From positions 930,001 to 994,000 of the forward strand of contig JACGCM010002684.1 of the NCBI GenBank assembly GCA_014058105.1: DNA of 64,000 bases. The letters run 5' to 3'. Positions within the stretch are counted from its first letter, which is position 1; each line of letters opens with the position of its first letter. Source of the stretch: Kingdonia uniflora. Lineage: Eukaryota > Streptophyta > Magnoliopsida > Ranunculales > Circaeasteraceae. The notes under the pieces were generated by a model that saw only the letters and a list, made by a program, of their open reading frames with translations, did no database searches and had not been told where the DNA came from. Shown here piece by piece: positions 22,867 to 35,769 of this stretch. Position numbers and translations under genes: made by a program.

Positions 22867-23372
22867 CGTTATCAGCACGCAAGTTCTAGGAACGAGGAGA
22901 GCAGAAATTACCTTCTAATAAGAGTTTTCAGGGATACCAAGCGATCAGGAGAAGAGGTATTTTACAATTTTTTGAATACATATTTTCAGATCTATACAAT
23001 ATGATAGATTATTATGGTTTTAAAACATATTTTCCCTATTATTTCAGATTAAAAATTAGGGTTTTTTGATAATTTTTTCCCTTGATAAAAGGCTGTATTC
23101 AAGCTTGTATAACTTTCTTTGTGAACATCGGAAGAGGTGAGACCACTTCGGTTCGATAGCCTACTCCGAGATCTTTCCAACGATATATAGCACGTCTCTA
23201 GGAGATGTCACAATCACCAGGGAATAATACATTGAAACTAGGCAGTTTCATGACCAAAAATAGCACTTTTTAGTCGATGGCGTTAGCACGATAATAAAAA
23301 ATTTTAAAAAAAGTTATTTTTTATAATTATCTGATGTGACGTCATCATTATCCACTATGACGTCAGCAGTGA

Positions 23373-23625
23373 CACGTGTTGAGGACACGTGGCATGGCAC
23401 GTGCGTGACACGTGGCAGTCACCAGAGGTGACACGTGGCATTGCTGGACTGTCAATGGCTGGACACCGGAGATCGGATGTCGACCGGACGTCAGAAGTTT
23501 GTCAGACGATCATCGGAATATTCTGTGTCGACCACCGGAGCAGTCACCAGAGAGGTGACGTGGCAGACACTTGCGAGGTACGTGTGCATATGTGACACGT
23601 GTACATCCCGTGCGTGTGACACGTG
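23373..23625. promoter_or_regulatory. Cluster of seven CACGTG (G-box) motifs
   Basis: Perfect CACGTG hexamers lie at 23,373, 23,386, 23,398, 23,409, 23,432, 23,596 and 23,620, mostly as GACACGTGKC. The G-box is the core site of plant bZIP and bHLH factors. The tract is unusually GC-rich for its surroundings and sits in the 5' untranslated region of Copia-2. Regulation is an inference; it could also be simple-repeat expansion. Confidence 0.5.
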
Positions 23626-26600
23626 TGACCGTGCGTGCGTGGCACATAACAGACCGGTTCAGACCAGTCAACCCGGTCCAGGCCTTGACCCAGACCGAGT
23701 GAGACCAGTTCAGACACTAAAACGACTATAAATAGCCTAATTTTTGGTCAAATTGAGCCTAATTTTTTTTTGAAAAATTCCTATTGATTGGACCTACCCT
23801 GTGGGGGGCCCATTTTGAATTATTTTTTTATCCAATTTTTTTTTTTAAAATTTGGGAAGTAGTGCCTCGTATAGAAACATTGGCTTACTTATATGCGATA
23901 TAAGTACATGGTGTAATACCTATTTAAGTATCTTATGATAGCTAATGGGATATTACTGGTATTCCCCCTAGGATACTAATTATCATGATCGGGGATCACA
24001 GATAATACGAAACCAAGACTAATTTAGAATACGACTAGAAGTCATATCTAAATCATAATTAATTGTTAAGGACAACAAATAATTAGAGCTCAATTGGGAA
24101 TTGACTTAGTCTTATTTCTAAAAACTTGGTTTCTGAGGAACTAATTTTTCGTATCTAGGTGCAATTAGATGTTATATAATGGCATTTAGAGGTATATAGG
24201 CATTAATAGCAACCCATAGTACCCTAGAATGTTAGTTCAAAGACAGGTATAATCAACCTATCTTGTAAACTCAACAGACTTCGAGATGGGACCACTTGTT
24301 AGCGAAACATCTAATACCCCTCATATTCGTAGTAAATAGGGTTATTTGGCTAGAATATACATACATTTATAGAACTCGAGGGCTTAGAACACCCTAGTTC
24401 TAAGAATAAGGTAACATCCAGTAGCTTTGAATAGTTATCTTGGCTAAGACTCTACTAAAATACACTTTAAGGTTCAGATCACCATTTTACAGGGTAAAAT
24501 TGAGATTTGACGCTTAATAGAATTTCATGAGTATAAAGCCGTGAACAGGGTTTACTTACAAGTAATGATTGTGAATCATGTACTTCATTGCACTATATAC
24601 TATGAACCATAAGTAATGATTGGAAATCATGTACTTAAATAGGATTTCATAAGTAATAGGATATGAACAAGGTTCACCTATAAGTTATGATTGGGAATCA
24701 CTGACTTGAATACTATGAATTGCCTCTATGCAAGGAATGTTTATCAAGTACTACTACTGGTATTGATCTACAAGCATAATAGATGTTGGTAACACTCAGA
24801 ACATTGAGTACTTCCCAATTGCAATTTCTATTTCCGGTATCAATAAACTTGACTTGTATGGATACTAAATTCCATCTACTATTGCAGAATCTAGAAAAGA
24901 CTATTATTGAGAACAACAAGTCTCTATATAACAAAATAAAAGCTTTGTTTGGCACCATCGCCTCCATATTCAGGAAGGCCGGATAATGGATTAACTTATA
25001 CTATGATAATATTATACGACTGCGGCAGAAAATGTATTCGGCAGTACAACTCCAATAGATCACATGAGAAATAGTTGAGGCAAATATAAATATTGGAAAT
25101 ATTCTATAACAATTTCTACGCTTCAAATATTGCGCTTCCGAGGAAACATTTAATAGATCACTGTGCACGCAGACGTCATTCACGTTTTCCTTATTTATGA
25201 GCAAAACAATGAGCTACTAGTTACGAACCTCAAGCTTATGCCTACTAAAATTAAGCATGTGACAAAGTCATACAATGTGGGGTCTAGTGACAGGGGAAGT
25301 TACAGATAGGGGCACAACCGTAAATTAACGAGAGGTGGTAATAACTGCAGGATTCAATTCCAGCCATCAGTAACCTGATGCAAGAGGAACAAGAAGTTCA
25401 CCAATTGACCAAAATGGAATGGGAAGAATTTTAAAATGGATACGAGATAGCCGAGTATGGAATTGCAAGGTACCCCAGACGATCTAAAGAGATCAACCCC
25501 GAACTTATCACATGATCGCAGCTAGCACATACCATGCTACGGCAGAGTCTGTAGCTTTAGATTCCTCCCATGATACCAATGTAGCATTGGATCAATTTTT
25601 AAGAATGAACATTAGTAAATTCTCAATAGATGAATGATGTTACCTAGAGAGTATAGCCAAGTAGTAACTTTACTTGTTGAAGTAGTAGTTTTGCTTTATT
25701 AGTTCTATCATTGACTAAGTTGGGAACTCTTCAGTGTTTAGTTTAATAGAATGCTCGTGACATGCACTGGTTTGGTATCACATCTATGTGAGATTGTTCT
25801 TTGATTTTATTTTGTGAATTTATTGCTTGGGAAGTAATTAAATTCCTATGGATCTATCTGCTCATTGAGCATGACCGATAATCGGATAAGTGGCAACATA
25901 TGTCTAAGAGACATTAGTACCACGCAGTCAATCCTTTTGAGATATGCATATATTTCTTGTCTAACCTTGTGCATCGGGGATGACAAGAGTATCATTGGCT
26001 CGGCCAACATGATAGAACGAACTAAGTACGTCACGCTATTACTCTCGAATGGTACGATACAGGGTATGCAGTCTGCTTTATAAACTAGTAAATCCAACTG
26101 AATTTTACTGAGTTTAGGGATATACATGTTAATGCTTATCACGTAATGACTATCGAAGAAAATGACAGACAAGGTTTTGTGCATTCACTTCATGTCTAAA
26201 GGTTAGAACACGCTATTGGAACGGTTTCCAATACACTCCTCAGGGCTCGGATAGTGCGGAGGATTATCGGGATTACATCTTAACTTTCCTTGAAAGGAGA
26301 GAAGATCCATAGAGTGTATGTGTAACAATTTCTTTTGAGGAAAGTCTATTATTTCATCCTAGTATGACCAAGGTGGAGTGGGATCTCCAGCCTTTGTTCC
26401 AAACGTATTCATGGAGACACATGTGGATCTTTCCATCCACATTGTAGCCCACTTGAATATTTATGGTCATAAAAGACGCATCTAGGAGATGGTCTTACGT
26501 TTGCCTACTCATAAAATCAAGGAATGCAACGTTAGCACGACATCTCACTTGGATCATTCGATCGCAGGCTCAGTTCCTGGATTAACCGATCAAAGTTGAT

Positions 26601-26715
26601 CTATGCGACTTGACGGGGGATTGAGAGTGTGACTCACAGGCTTTTGATGATTATTTTACCGTAAAATTGGATAGATAATTCAGCATCATGAGTACCAGGG
26701 ACAGATTTAGGGGGT

Positions 26716-26741
26716 GGGGGGGGGGGGGGGGGGGGGGGGGG
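26716..26741. repeat. 26-base uninterrupted poly-G run
   Basis: GGGGGT precedes 26 consecutive G at 26,716-26,741, immediately followed by TCGCCCCCC. It is just inside the left hAT terminus. The length in an assembly may be unreliable. Confidence 0.85.
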
Positions 26742-27597
26742 TCGCCCCCCAAAGAATTTTGTAAAAAAAAGACTAAGTATGTTTAATAAATACTATAAAT
26801 AAAAAATACCCCTTATGTTTACTTATAATTATCTAGGGAGGGCAAAGTAATTAATTAAATAAATAACTTTTGAAGTCTAAACAATCAAATGTTTCCAAAT
26901 TCCAGAGTCCGACTCCTCAACCGGCAACCCCACTACTAAATGTCTAAATCTCTTTCTCCCAAACCCATCTCTCCCAAACCGACTCCAAATATCATCATCA
27001 ATTCATCATCATTCATCAACAAATAATAAATTCATGCCTCTTCTTCATCAAGTAAGTTTCAAAATTCAATTTTAAATCAAGCTCAAAACTTGTAATTTTG
27101 AATCTAATTTGTTGTTTGTGTTTCAATCTTAACTTAAGATCTTTGATTCGCAGTAGGAATTGTCAACGAGTTCACACTTTGTTATCCGACATTAACAATG
27201 TACACAATGTTTAAGGTAAAATCCAAACCAAACCCTAATTACTAATTACTAATTTCTTTATTATCGAGTTAATTTGCAATCATTCTTGTTAATTAGGAAG
27301 TTTGATTTGTATTTAGCTTGACAATATCGAGTTTTAAATTTGGATAATTCTGACTGGGGAATAAAGTTCAGAATTTCGTAAAAGAGGTTAGTTTTCGATT
27401 CTTCACGATCCTTTCTAATTCTATTTAAATTGTTTAATTCAATAATATTGTTTTGAAAATTTAAGATGATGAATTAGTTAATTGCAGATTTAATTTAGAC
27501 TATTTAGTAATGTTTGTTTTTTATTTATTTTTCTTTTGATGTGTAATGTATTATTTTTTATTTTTCCCCAAAAATATAGCTCCGTTCAACAATCATC

Positions 27598-30192
27598 ATG
27601 GGAAAGCCTAAGCCTAAGCCTAATATTCCAATTACGGCATTTTTCTCAAAGAAAGTTCCTCAAACTCCATCTCCGAACTCTATAGCTTCTACTTCAAATG
27701 ATGAATCTCTAACTTCTAACGTTGTAGCTTCTACTTCGAAAGAGGCACTTCCAACTTCAAATGCCATACCCTCTACTTCAAATGTCATAGAATCTATTTC
27801 GAATGTCGCGCCTACAACTAATATTGTGATTGATGACGATGAATGACCTACCAAAATTCCAAGAATTGATACTAAAGAATTTGATATTAATTTATTGGAG
27901 TGGAATCCTGCCAAACGTCAACAAATCTATGAGTATCACGTAGATCGGCGTGATGAAGTTCGACGGGCATATCTTCTCCATGGACCATTTTAATACAAGA
28001 TGGATCATGAGGAATATCCATGGACTAGAGAAGGAAAATATCGTCGTCGTTTTCAGTTAAAGTGGTTCGAATCATTTCCGACATGGTTAGAGTACTCACC
28101 TACTACCAACAAGGCGTATTGTTTATTGTGTTTTTCTTTTAATACAAACCGTAGTAATCGTTCGGGATCAGATGTTTTCAGTAGTGAAGAATTTCAAAGC
28201 TGGAAGAAGGTTTATAGAGCGAAATGTGCATTTTTATGTCACGTCGAAAAGAATACAAATTCCCCACATAACAAAGCTGGGCAAACTTCTGGGGATCTAC
28301 TTAATCGGGCACGACACATTGACACTCTCGTTGATAAAAGATCTCAAGTTGAGAAATTAGATAGTCGGCTACGTTTGAAGACTTCAATCGACTCTATTCG
28401 GTGGTTAACCTTTCAAGCTTGTCCACTTAGAGGCCACAATGAAACAGATGTTTCTAACAATCATGGTAATTTTCTCAAAATGGTTAAGTTATTAGGTTCT
28501 TATAATGAAGATGTCGCCGAAGCTATAAAGAAAGCTCCAAAAAATGCAAAATATACATCACCGGTGATTCAAAAAGATATTTTAGATGTAATTACAAATA
28601 AGACGCGAGATGCAATTCGTAGTGAAATTGAAGATGCAAAGTTTTGTATTATGATTGATGAAGCAAGGGATGAATCTAAGAGAGAACAAATGGGTATTGT
28701 TTTGCGATTTGTGGATAAATATGGAATTTTGCGCGAACGTTTCTTCGGTCTTATTCATGTTGAAGACACTACAGCATTAACTATGAAGAATAAGTTAACA
28801 GATTTTCTTGTTAAGAATAGCCTAAGTATAACAAATATTCGAGGGCAAGGTTATGATGGGGCTAGTAATATGCGAGGTGAATGGAAAGGCTTGCAAGCTT
28901 TGATTCTCAATGAGTGCCCATATGCCTATTTTTTTCATTATTTTGCACATCGTCTTCAATTAACACTAGTTGCTGCATCAAAAGAAGTAACTCTTGTCCA
29001 TCAATTTTTCTCAAATTTAAGCTTCGTGATTAATATTGTGTCTACTTCAAGTAAGCGCAATGGCGAATTACATACTGCCCAAGAAGAAATTGTAAAAGAG
29101 TTAATTGCTTGTGGTGAACTTAAGTCGGGAACGGGGCTGAATCAAATGGGATCTTTGCAAAGAGCTGGGGACACACGTTGGGGATCATACTACATATCTA
29201 TTTCCATTTTAATGAAGATGTTTAATGCAGCAAAGATTGTTCTTAGAAAAGTCGCAGATAATAGAACAAATTATGGTCAACGTGCAGACGCAGAGACTGC
29301 ATTAATGCATTTAGCTTCTTATAAGTTTGTCTTTGTTCTGCATGTTATGAAAGAACTTATGCTTATCACTCATAGGTTGTGCAAACTCCTGCAAAGTAAG
29401 ACTCAGGATATTTTGAATGCAATGGGATTAGTCGAAACCACTAAAAAACATATCCAAGAGTTTAGAGACAATGGTTGGAATGGGCTCATTGATAAAGTAA
29501 ATATACTCTGTACTAAAAATGATATTGATAGTCCTGACATGGATAGTCTTTATGTTGCAGTTAAAGGTCGTTTTCGCCATCAAATACATGATGTTACGAC
29601 TGGACATCATTATCGTTTTGACATTTTTCATAAAGTGGTGGACAAACAACTACAGAAGATGAATTATAGATTTAGTGAGAATGTTATGGACTTCTTGATT
29701 CTTAGTTTAGCTTTGGATCCTAGAGAGAATTTTAAGTTCTTCAAAGTTGATGACATTTGCAAGTTAATTGATAGGTTTTACCCCAAAGACTTTACATTTT
29801 TTGAAAAAGAACAACTACCATATGAGTTGCGACTTTTTGAATTTGGGGTGATTAAGAATCATGAGTTTGGAGACTTGTCAACTTTATTTGAATTGTGTCA
29901 CTAAATGGTGAAGAAAGGAAAAGTAGTCACCTACCCTCTTATGCATCGGGTAATTTGTCTTTTGGTTACCCTTCCAGTTTTGACGGCTACGAATGAAAGA
30001 GCATTTTCAGCAATGAAATTAATTAAAACCAAGCTCCGCACTAAGATGGAGGATGAATATCTTGAAGATAGCGTGATTATCTATATTGAGAAGGATATCG
30101 CGAACAGTTTTAGCACAGACTCAATCATTGAGGATTTTACTACCGTAAAACCACGTCGTTCAGATTTTAGGATAGATATCTCCACAGTTTAA
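27598..30192 (+). pseudogene. hAT transposase (TTF-type zinc finger, DUF4371, hAT dimerisation domain), three stops
   Basis: One continuous frame of 864 codons runs from ATG 27,598 to the stop after 30,192. It is broken only by TGA at 27,844, TAA at 27,991 and TAA at 29,902, and there are no frameshifts. Order: a Ser/Thr/Pro-rich leader, a TTF-type finger with RFQLKWFESFPTWLEYS and AYCLLCFSF, DUF4371 with KFCIMIDEARDESKREQMGI (first catalytic Asp region), GQGYDGASNMRGEWKGLQ (second Asp) and FAHRLQLTLVA. DTRWGSYY lies mid-protein and the C-terminal dimerisation block is LTATNERAFSAMKLIKTKLR. The family's HCFAHRLQL has Tyr instead of Cys here. The product would be a cut-and-paste DNA transposase. 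Its near-complete frame suggests recent inactivation, and stop readthrough is not assumed. Confidence 0.9.
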
Positions 30193-30554
30193 GCATGAAT
30201 TAATGATCAAGGTGAAATGTTTGATTTTATTTTACTCTTTTGTAATCATCTATGTCATACTTGACTAGATGTAGAATTGCAATCTTATTACTTTATTTTG
30301 AGAAAATATGAGTTCATTACCGCGTTTTTAATTTTTAACGATATATGCTTTATTATCTTCTTTTGAGTATGTTCTTCTGGTTGTTTGATAACACGTAAAA
30401 CTACATTTTTTTAATGAAAAAACTTAAATAATCCTAGAATGCTAGGATTTTTTTTTTGGGGGCGCTGCCCCCGAACCTCCTACTTAAGCCAAACTCGCCC
30501 CGTTTAACTTCGCCCCCACAACACTCAAATCCTGCCTCCGCCCCTGATGAGTAC

Positions 30555-31577
30555 CCCATTTCATACCCAACTCAAGATTGGCGGAGAACCTAATCAAGCG
30601 ATTTAGGATAATTGTTAGGCCACTGTTATTACGATCACAACTTCCGGCTAGTGCGGGGGATATGCATTTTTGCTTCCACGACACTGATTAGGGTTCATCC
30701 CTTAGCAAATCATGAAATTATTTTTCCCAAAAGTGACTAGTAACTGGGTCAGAGCCCGGTGTCGCCCATCAACGAATATTTGGATATTATGTACAAGTGC
30801 CAATTGCACCACAATGTATGAAGATGGGACCCTCAACGTCGGCCTGGTATTATGTAGGTTATGATTCGCATTGATCACTAGATATTTAGATCCACTGGCG
30901 ACATATATACTGTAGGGCAGATAATTGTCACTTTGATGAGACGATATTCCTAGTATCAGGGGGAGATATGATAGTCAATGCTGAAGATATTTCCAAGAGG
31001 TCTTGGAAAATACCATCGTTATCTCATCTAGATCCCTATACATAAGTTAGGTGACAATAAGGTTCAACGGATTACAAACCTCTAATAGGACGTAAATGAA
31101 TTGTTAGATGCATCCATAAGCATTATTGAAGTACTGTAAGTGTATGTACCTACAAGTAATACACCTAGACAGCAGAATGTTCCAGAGGAACTGGTACCAC
31201 AATAGAATGTTCTAGGGGAATTAGTACCACAAACGAATCTGAGGCTCGCGCTTAGTGCGAAGCACCGTTGGAAAAAAATATTTTGAGCCGGGGAGCTGCA
31301 AAATAAGCGACAAATATGACTAATGGTGTAGTCGGTTCATCGAGGATGGAACCACCTATCGATAAGGTATTCATATTCGCTACTATGCTCTTCATCAAGG
31401 ATGAGGATTCATAACCACTTATTGTAAACGACTATGTGTTGTTGTACATTAACAAAAGTAGGTGTCTGGAATCCAAACGGAGCTCAGCATACGCATAATA
31501 CGAAATTATATATACCATTGAGCCTGTCAGATATAAATGGGAATGGTACGGAAGCGTGATTAACTCGGAGATATAAT
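30555..31577. other. Copia-2 internal DNA, no readable gene
   Basis: Heavily decayed pol sequence downstream of the hAT insertion. I see no continuous domain. Confidence 0.45.
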
Positions 31578-32969
31578 TTGGTCAAGGCAAGACTAGTTGC
31601 CCATAAAATCTTTAAGAGATCTGGCATCGAGTGCAGTGTGACCTATTACCCGGTTATGAACGTTTATAACGTTTTAGTACTTATCAGTCTGTCAAGTTGT
31701 TGGGGACAAGATAAACATGCATCTCATGTAAATACCACGTATCTATATGGGAAACTAGATACGGATATATACATGAAACTTTCTGGGGAGGTATAATCTT
31801 CTGGAAGCAATTAAGCCCGATAGGTGTGTACGTAATAAAACTAGAAAAGTTATTGTTGGCTTGAAGCAATGGGCCCATGAGACATAGTAAGTTGACTGAG
31901 TATTTGAAAGTTGAGGACTTTGCAAATATCCTTATTTGTCCATGCATTCTTATTTAGAACACAGATATTAGCTTCACTCATCATAATAGTGTACTAAATG
32001 ATTTGGATATCATTAGACCTCAGGGGGAGATCGTGAGTCCCGCCGAATACCTTGGGAAGGAATTCAAAATACAAGACCTTGGGAAATCAAAAGTGTCTCG
32101 ATTTGTAGATCGAACATCTTGATATTGGCACTCATACACCGAGCAATATATATCATAAGAGTTATTTAACACTTCGATATTGATGTAGCACACGGTGCTA
32201 AGTTGTTTATCGCGCGTCCATCACTTGGGTGTGGACAACGACATCTTCCACCATCCTAATGGGGGGAGAAACTCCTAAGGCTATGACGCCATAGCTAGGA
32301 GGTGTTTTACTATAGTTAGCTGGGTCTACTAGACCAAATGACTCATTCGCAGTGAACTGTTTGGCTTGCCATAGTTTGATTCCTACCTAAAGGCACTGGA
32401 ATGGGATCAAGCACATTTTGAGATATCTCATCGGCACGAAAGACTGGGGTCTGTTCTATCCATAATTTGGCAAACGGGAAATTATAGGATACGCCAATAC
32501 AGGATATTTGTCAGATCCACATAAAGGCCGATCACAATCGGGTTATGTGTTATTGTATGGAGATACTATGATTTCATGGATATTAGTGAAGCAGACAATG
32601 ATTACTACATCCTCGAACCATGCGGAGATTCTTGTACTACATGAAGCCGGCAGAGAATATTTCTGGTTGTGGTCTATGATCAACCACATCAATGGGAGGT
32701 GCGATCTGAGTTTTATCCAAGATAAACCAGCGACACTTTATGAAGACAACGCAGCTTGTATCGTTCAAGTCAAAGGCAGATTTATTAAAGGTGACAAAAC
32801 GAAGCATATTTCACCAAAGTTCTTTCACATACACGAGTTGCAGAAGATGAATGAGATCAACGTTGTTCAAGTTCATTCAAAAGACAACCTGGCTGATATA
32901 TTCACGAAGGCTCTTGCATATCCTACGTTCAAGAGATTAGTTCATGGAATCGGCATACAAAGTTTATAA
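31578..32969 (+). pseudogene. Copia-2 pol remnants: reverse transcriptase and RNase H
   Basis: 31,578-31,796 reads VKARLVAHKIFKRSGIECSV and a decayed TYLYGKLDTDIYMKLSGEV, matching the copia reverse-transcriptase ARLVAxGF...AYLYGxLDxxIYM region. 32,045-32,470 gives EYLGKEFKIQDLGKSKV and scattered later pieces. 32,508-32,969 is an open RNase H block: SDPHKGRSQSGYVLLYGD, SSNHAEILVLHEAGREYFWL, TLYEDNAACIVQVKGRFIKG, DKTKHISPKFFHIHELQK and DNLADIFTKAL. The RNase H segment is the best-preserved part. No YVDD box remains readable. The element cannot be autonomous. Confidence 0.7.
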
Positions 32970-33214
32970 GATTTATTATCTCAGGGAGATCAACGTCAGG
33001 GGGAGTAGTCCCAGCCTGACGTGGACACATGCGTATTGTACTCTTTTTCCTGATAGTACAGTTTTTATCCTAGGAGGTTTTATTGGCTGGAGGTTTCGAT
33101 GAGGCAACGTATACGCGTACTCTTTCCCTGCACAGATTTTTGTCAAAGGGGGTTTTGCTAGGCAAAGGTTTTAATGAGGCAAGTTGTCCTAGTATGGAAC
33201 ACCCCAAGGGGGAA

Positions 33215-33481
33215 TGTTAGGAGTTGGGTCCAAACCCAAGCTGGGAACCCAACAGGGTTGGGGTGTCCTATACGGACTCCTAACAAGCCCATAGGCCTGA
33301 TAGGGTTATGGGGAGAGTTTGAGTAGATTAGGTAACTTATGTTATAGGGTCACCTATATATATCTCTGTATTATGTACAGAGAACAGAATGATGATGAAT
33401 CGATAAATCTCTCTCTTTCTCTCTTTCCTTTTGTTCATAAGCTATAGTATTATATTGCTCTAGATTGATCATCTCTCAACA
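33215..33481 (+). repeat. Copia-2 3' LTR
   Basis: 267 bp, from TGTTAGGAGTTGGG to CTCTCAACA, preceded by a purine-rich AAGGGGGAA tract. Confidence 0.75.
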
Positions 33482-34186
33482 GTTTGAATATTTAGAGCTT
33501 GGATACTTGAGAGACTGAAGTAAGAGTATAGTTTGGATACTTCACTGAGAGATGGGAGTAAGCGTAAAGCTTGTATACTTGAGAGAGAGAAGTAACAAAT
33601 GAACCAGAGTGCCAAAGAAATGAAAATGAGAAATTGAGGCTTTAAATAGATAGACTCCAACGGATTTTTCATCTCAACTTCAAAGACTCCAACGCCTAGC
33701 TTCTAGTGACTATTGTACATGCGCTAACTTCGGGTTGGGCTTGGGCTAAATTCGGGTCGGGATTTGTTCGGGCCAATTTGGGCGGGACTGTGGGCCATCG
33801 CACAACAATTAAAAGTGGTTTGTCCATATAATTAATCGGGCTGGGCTAGCCCATCAATGACATTGGGCTGAGCTGGGCCGAGCTGTGGGCTTTTGCCCAT
33901 ATTGCCAGCCCTAGTTGAGCTATAGTTATTCTTGCACGCTCTCTACCCAAGAGCAGTGTGTTCAAGTGTACCCATCAATTAGAAATTAAACTTTCTATGT
34001 GAGTATCAGATCAAACATACACAGTACCTTAGTATAGGAAATGAAGCTCCTGTATTCCCCATGTTGGAAGTTGGAAGTTGAAAGTGAATTAATTACTAAC
34101 CTAGATTCTTGAGTACTTCTCTTTTGAAGGACTCAAACATCCCCTATATATATTCTCTTCATCTCTACTATCTCTTCATTCTCAAA
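33482..34186. other. Intergenic: short tandem repeat and hAT-MITE-like remnant
   Basis: 33,485-33,600 holds about three imperfect ~36-bp units around GCTTGGATACTTGAGAGA. The same word type occurs left of Copia-2 (~22,580), so Copia-2 probably split this array. 33,730-33,912 is rich in GGGCTGGGC-type words and ends GCCAGCCCTA. Read on the other strand this is TAGGGCTGGCAATATGGGC, a common plant hAT end. 33,940-34,186 is the presumed upstream region of the dynamin gene; no motif is called there. Confidence 0.4.
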
Positions 34187-35769
34187 ATGGGAAAACCTAA
34201 GGCCAAAAGAATGAAAGCTTCCACTCCTGAAAACAACATGACAATATCATGTGTAGAAACCCAACTATTCTTGAACTACAATGACCGTATTCGACCTCTC
34301 TTAGATGTCATCGACAAGCTTAGACACCTCAACGTTATGAAAGAAGGGATACAACTTCCTACAATTGTTGTTGTTGGAGACCAATCCTCGGGCAAGTCTA
34401 GTGTCCTCGAGTCCTTAGTAGGTATCAGTCTCCCTAGAGGCCAAGGCATATGCACTCGTGTTCCCCTCATCATGAGGTTGCAAAGCCACACGACAACAAA
34501 GCCCGAGCTCCACCTAGAATAAAATGGAAAGAATGTTGCCACCAATGAGACCAACATAGCTGAAGCAATTGTTGTAGCTACCAAAGAGATTGCAGGTAAG
34601 GGTAAGTCCATTTCCAACATTCCTCTTACTCTTGTTGTGAAAAAGAAAGGTGTCCCTGACCTTACCATCGTTGATTTGCCTGGTATAACTAGAGTTCCTG
34701 TCCACGGTCAGCCCGAAGACATTTATGAACAAATATCGGGAATTATAATGCAGTATATTAAACCTAAAGAGTCTATAATTCTCAATGTTTTATCGGCTAC
34801 TGTTGATTTCCCCACTTCTGAGTCCATTAGGATGTCCCAAAAAGTCGATAAATCTGGTGAGAGAACTCTGGCTGTTGTTACTAAAGCGGATAAAGCTCCT
34901 GAGGGACTGCTTGAGAAGGTTACAGCTGATGATGTAAACATTGGGCTTGGTTATGTCAGTGTGAGAAACCGTATAGGCGATGAGACTTACGAAGAAGCAA
35001 GAAAGGAGGAGTCAAAAATGTTTGAGTCACACCCACTCTTGTCTAAGATTGATAAAGGCATTGTGGGTATCCCTGTGTTGGCGCAAAAGCTTGTGCAAAT
35101 CCAAGCTCAAAGTATAGGTAGGTGTTTGCCTGATATTGTTATGAAGATAAATGAAAAGCTGAATCATAACTTATCTGTTGTTAGAGAAATGCCTAGTAAT
35201 CTATCTACGATGGCTGGTGCAATTTCTACCTTAATGCGTATTCTTGCGTCTTTGAAAGAATCTCTTAAGAAGATATTGGTTAGAAGAGAATTTGATAAGT
35301 ACTGGGACGAAGCTTACATGCACTGTACTGCTCGTTTGGCTGAGATGCTTGATGTGTACTCCAAAGACCTCCAAAATAAAATCACAGCAGATAACTTTCT
35401 AATGGATGAAATTCAGGTGTTACATGAAACCTGAGGAATTGGGCTTTCGAATTTTCTTCCCCGTTCTGCTTTCCTCACTCTTTTGCAAAGAAATGTGAGG
35501 GAAGTATCTGAGACACCTGTTTTATTTGTTAAAAAGGTTTGGAAATATATTGAAGATGTTTATGTACGTGTGTTGAAGAAACACTCTGAAAGGTACCCAC
35601 AGCTTCATTCCTCAACCATAAGGGCTGGCCATAATCTGATGTCCATGGTAAATGACAGGTCAGTTGACCGTGTGAAGGAGATTGTTGAGATGGAGAAACT
35701 TACGGATTACACCAGTAATCCTGATTACATAAAAACGTTGGATAGTCTAATGGGGCATCAAGAAAATTT

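Larger units (their letters stand above)
26696..30546 (+). mobile_element. hAT element (ZMYM1/TTF-type), 3,851 bp, with 8-bp target duplication
   Basis: The perfect 8-bp flanks ATGAGTAC lie at 26,688-26,695 and 30,547-30,554. The termini are CAGGGACAGA at the left and, reversed, CAGGGGCGGA at the right, so the TIRs are short and imperfect as in hAT elements. One transposase reading frame (27,598-30,192) fills most of the interior, with an A/T-rich leader before it. The left end holds a 26-base poly-G run. It is inserted in Copia-2 and is therefore younger than it. Confidence 0.9.
22598..33481 (+). mobile_element. Copia-2: degraded Ty1/copia retrotransposon hosting a hAT insertion
   Basis: The LTRs are 22,598-22,866 and 33,215-33,481. 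Both contain GAGTTGGGTCCAARCCCAAG, GAGTTTGAGTAGATTAGGTA, GATGATGAATCGATAAATCT and the end ATCTCTCAACA. The primer-binding site CGTTATCAGCACGC follows the 5' LTR. A PPT (AAGGGGGAA) precedes the 3' LTR. Internal order is Ty1/copia: reverse transcriptase remnants (31,578-31,796), connection domain, then RNase H (32,508-32,969). gag, protease and integrase are decayed beyond easy recognition (~24-26.6 kb). The hAT element at 26,696-30,546 lies inside. No clean 5-bp target duplication was found. The outer flanks (GTTTGAAATACTTGA and GTTTGAATATTTAGA) are alike. Confidence 0.75.

Noticed and set aside
23389..23731. Two overlapping plus-strand ORFs in the GC-rich tract
   Set aside because: They arise from the CACGTG-rich repeat composition; no family features.
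22598..33481. Assigning GTTTG as the Copia-2 target duplication
   Set aside because: It is adjacent to the 3' LTR but ten bases away from the TG that starts the 5' LTR, so it does not fit a real duplication.
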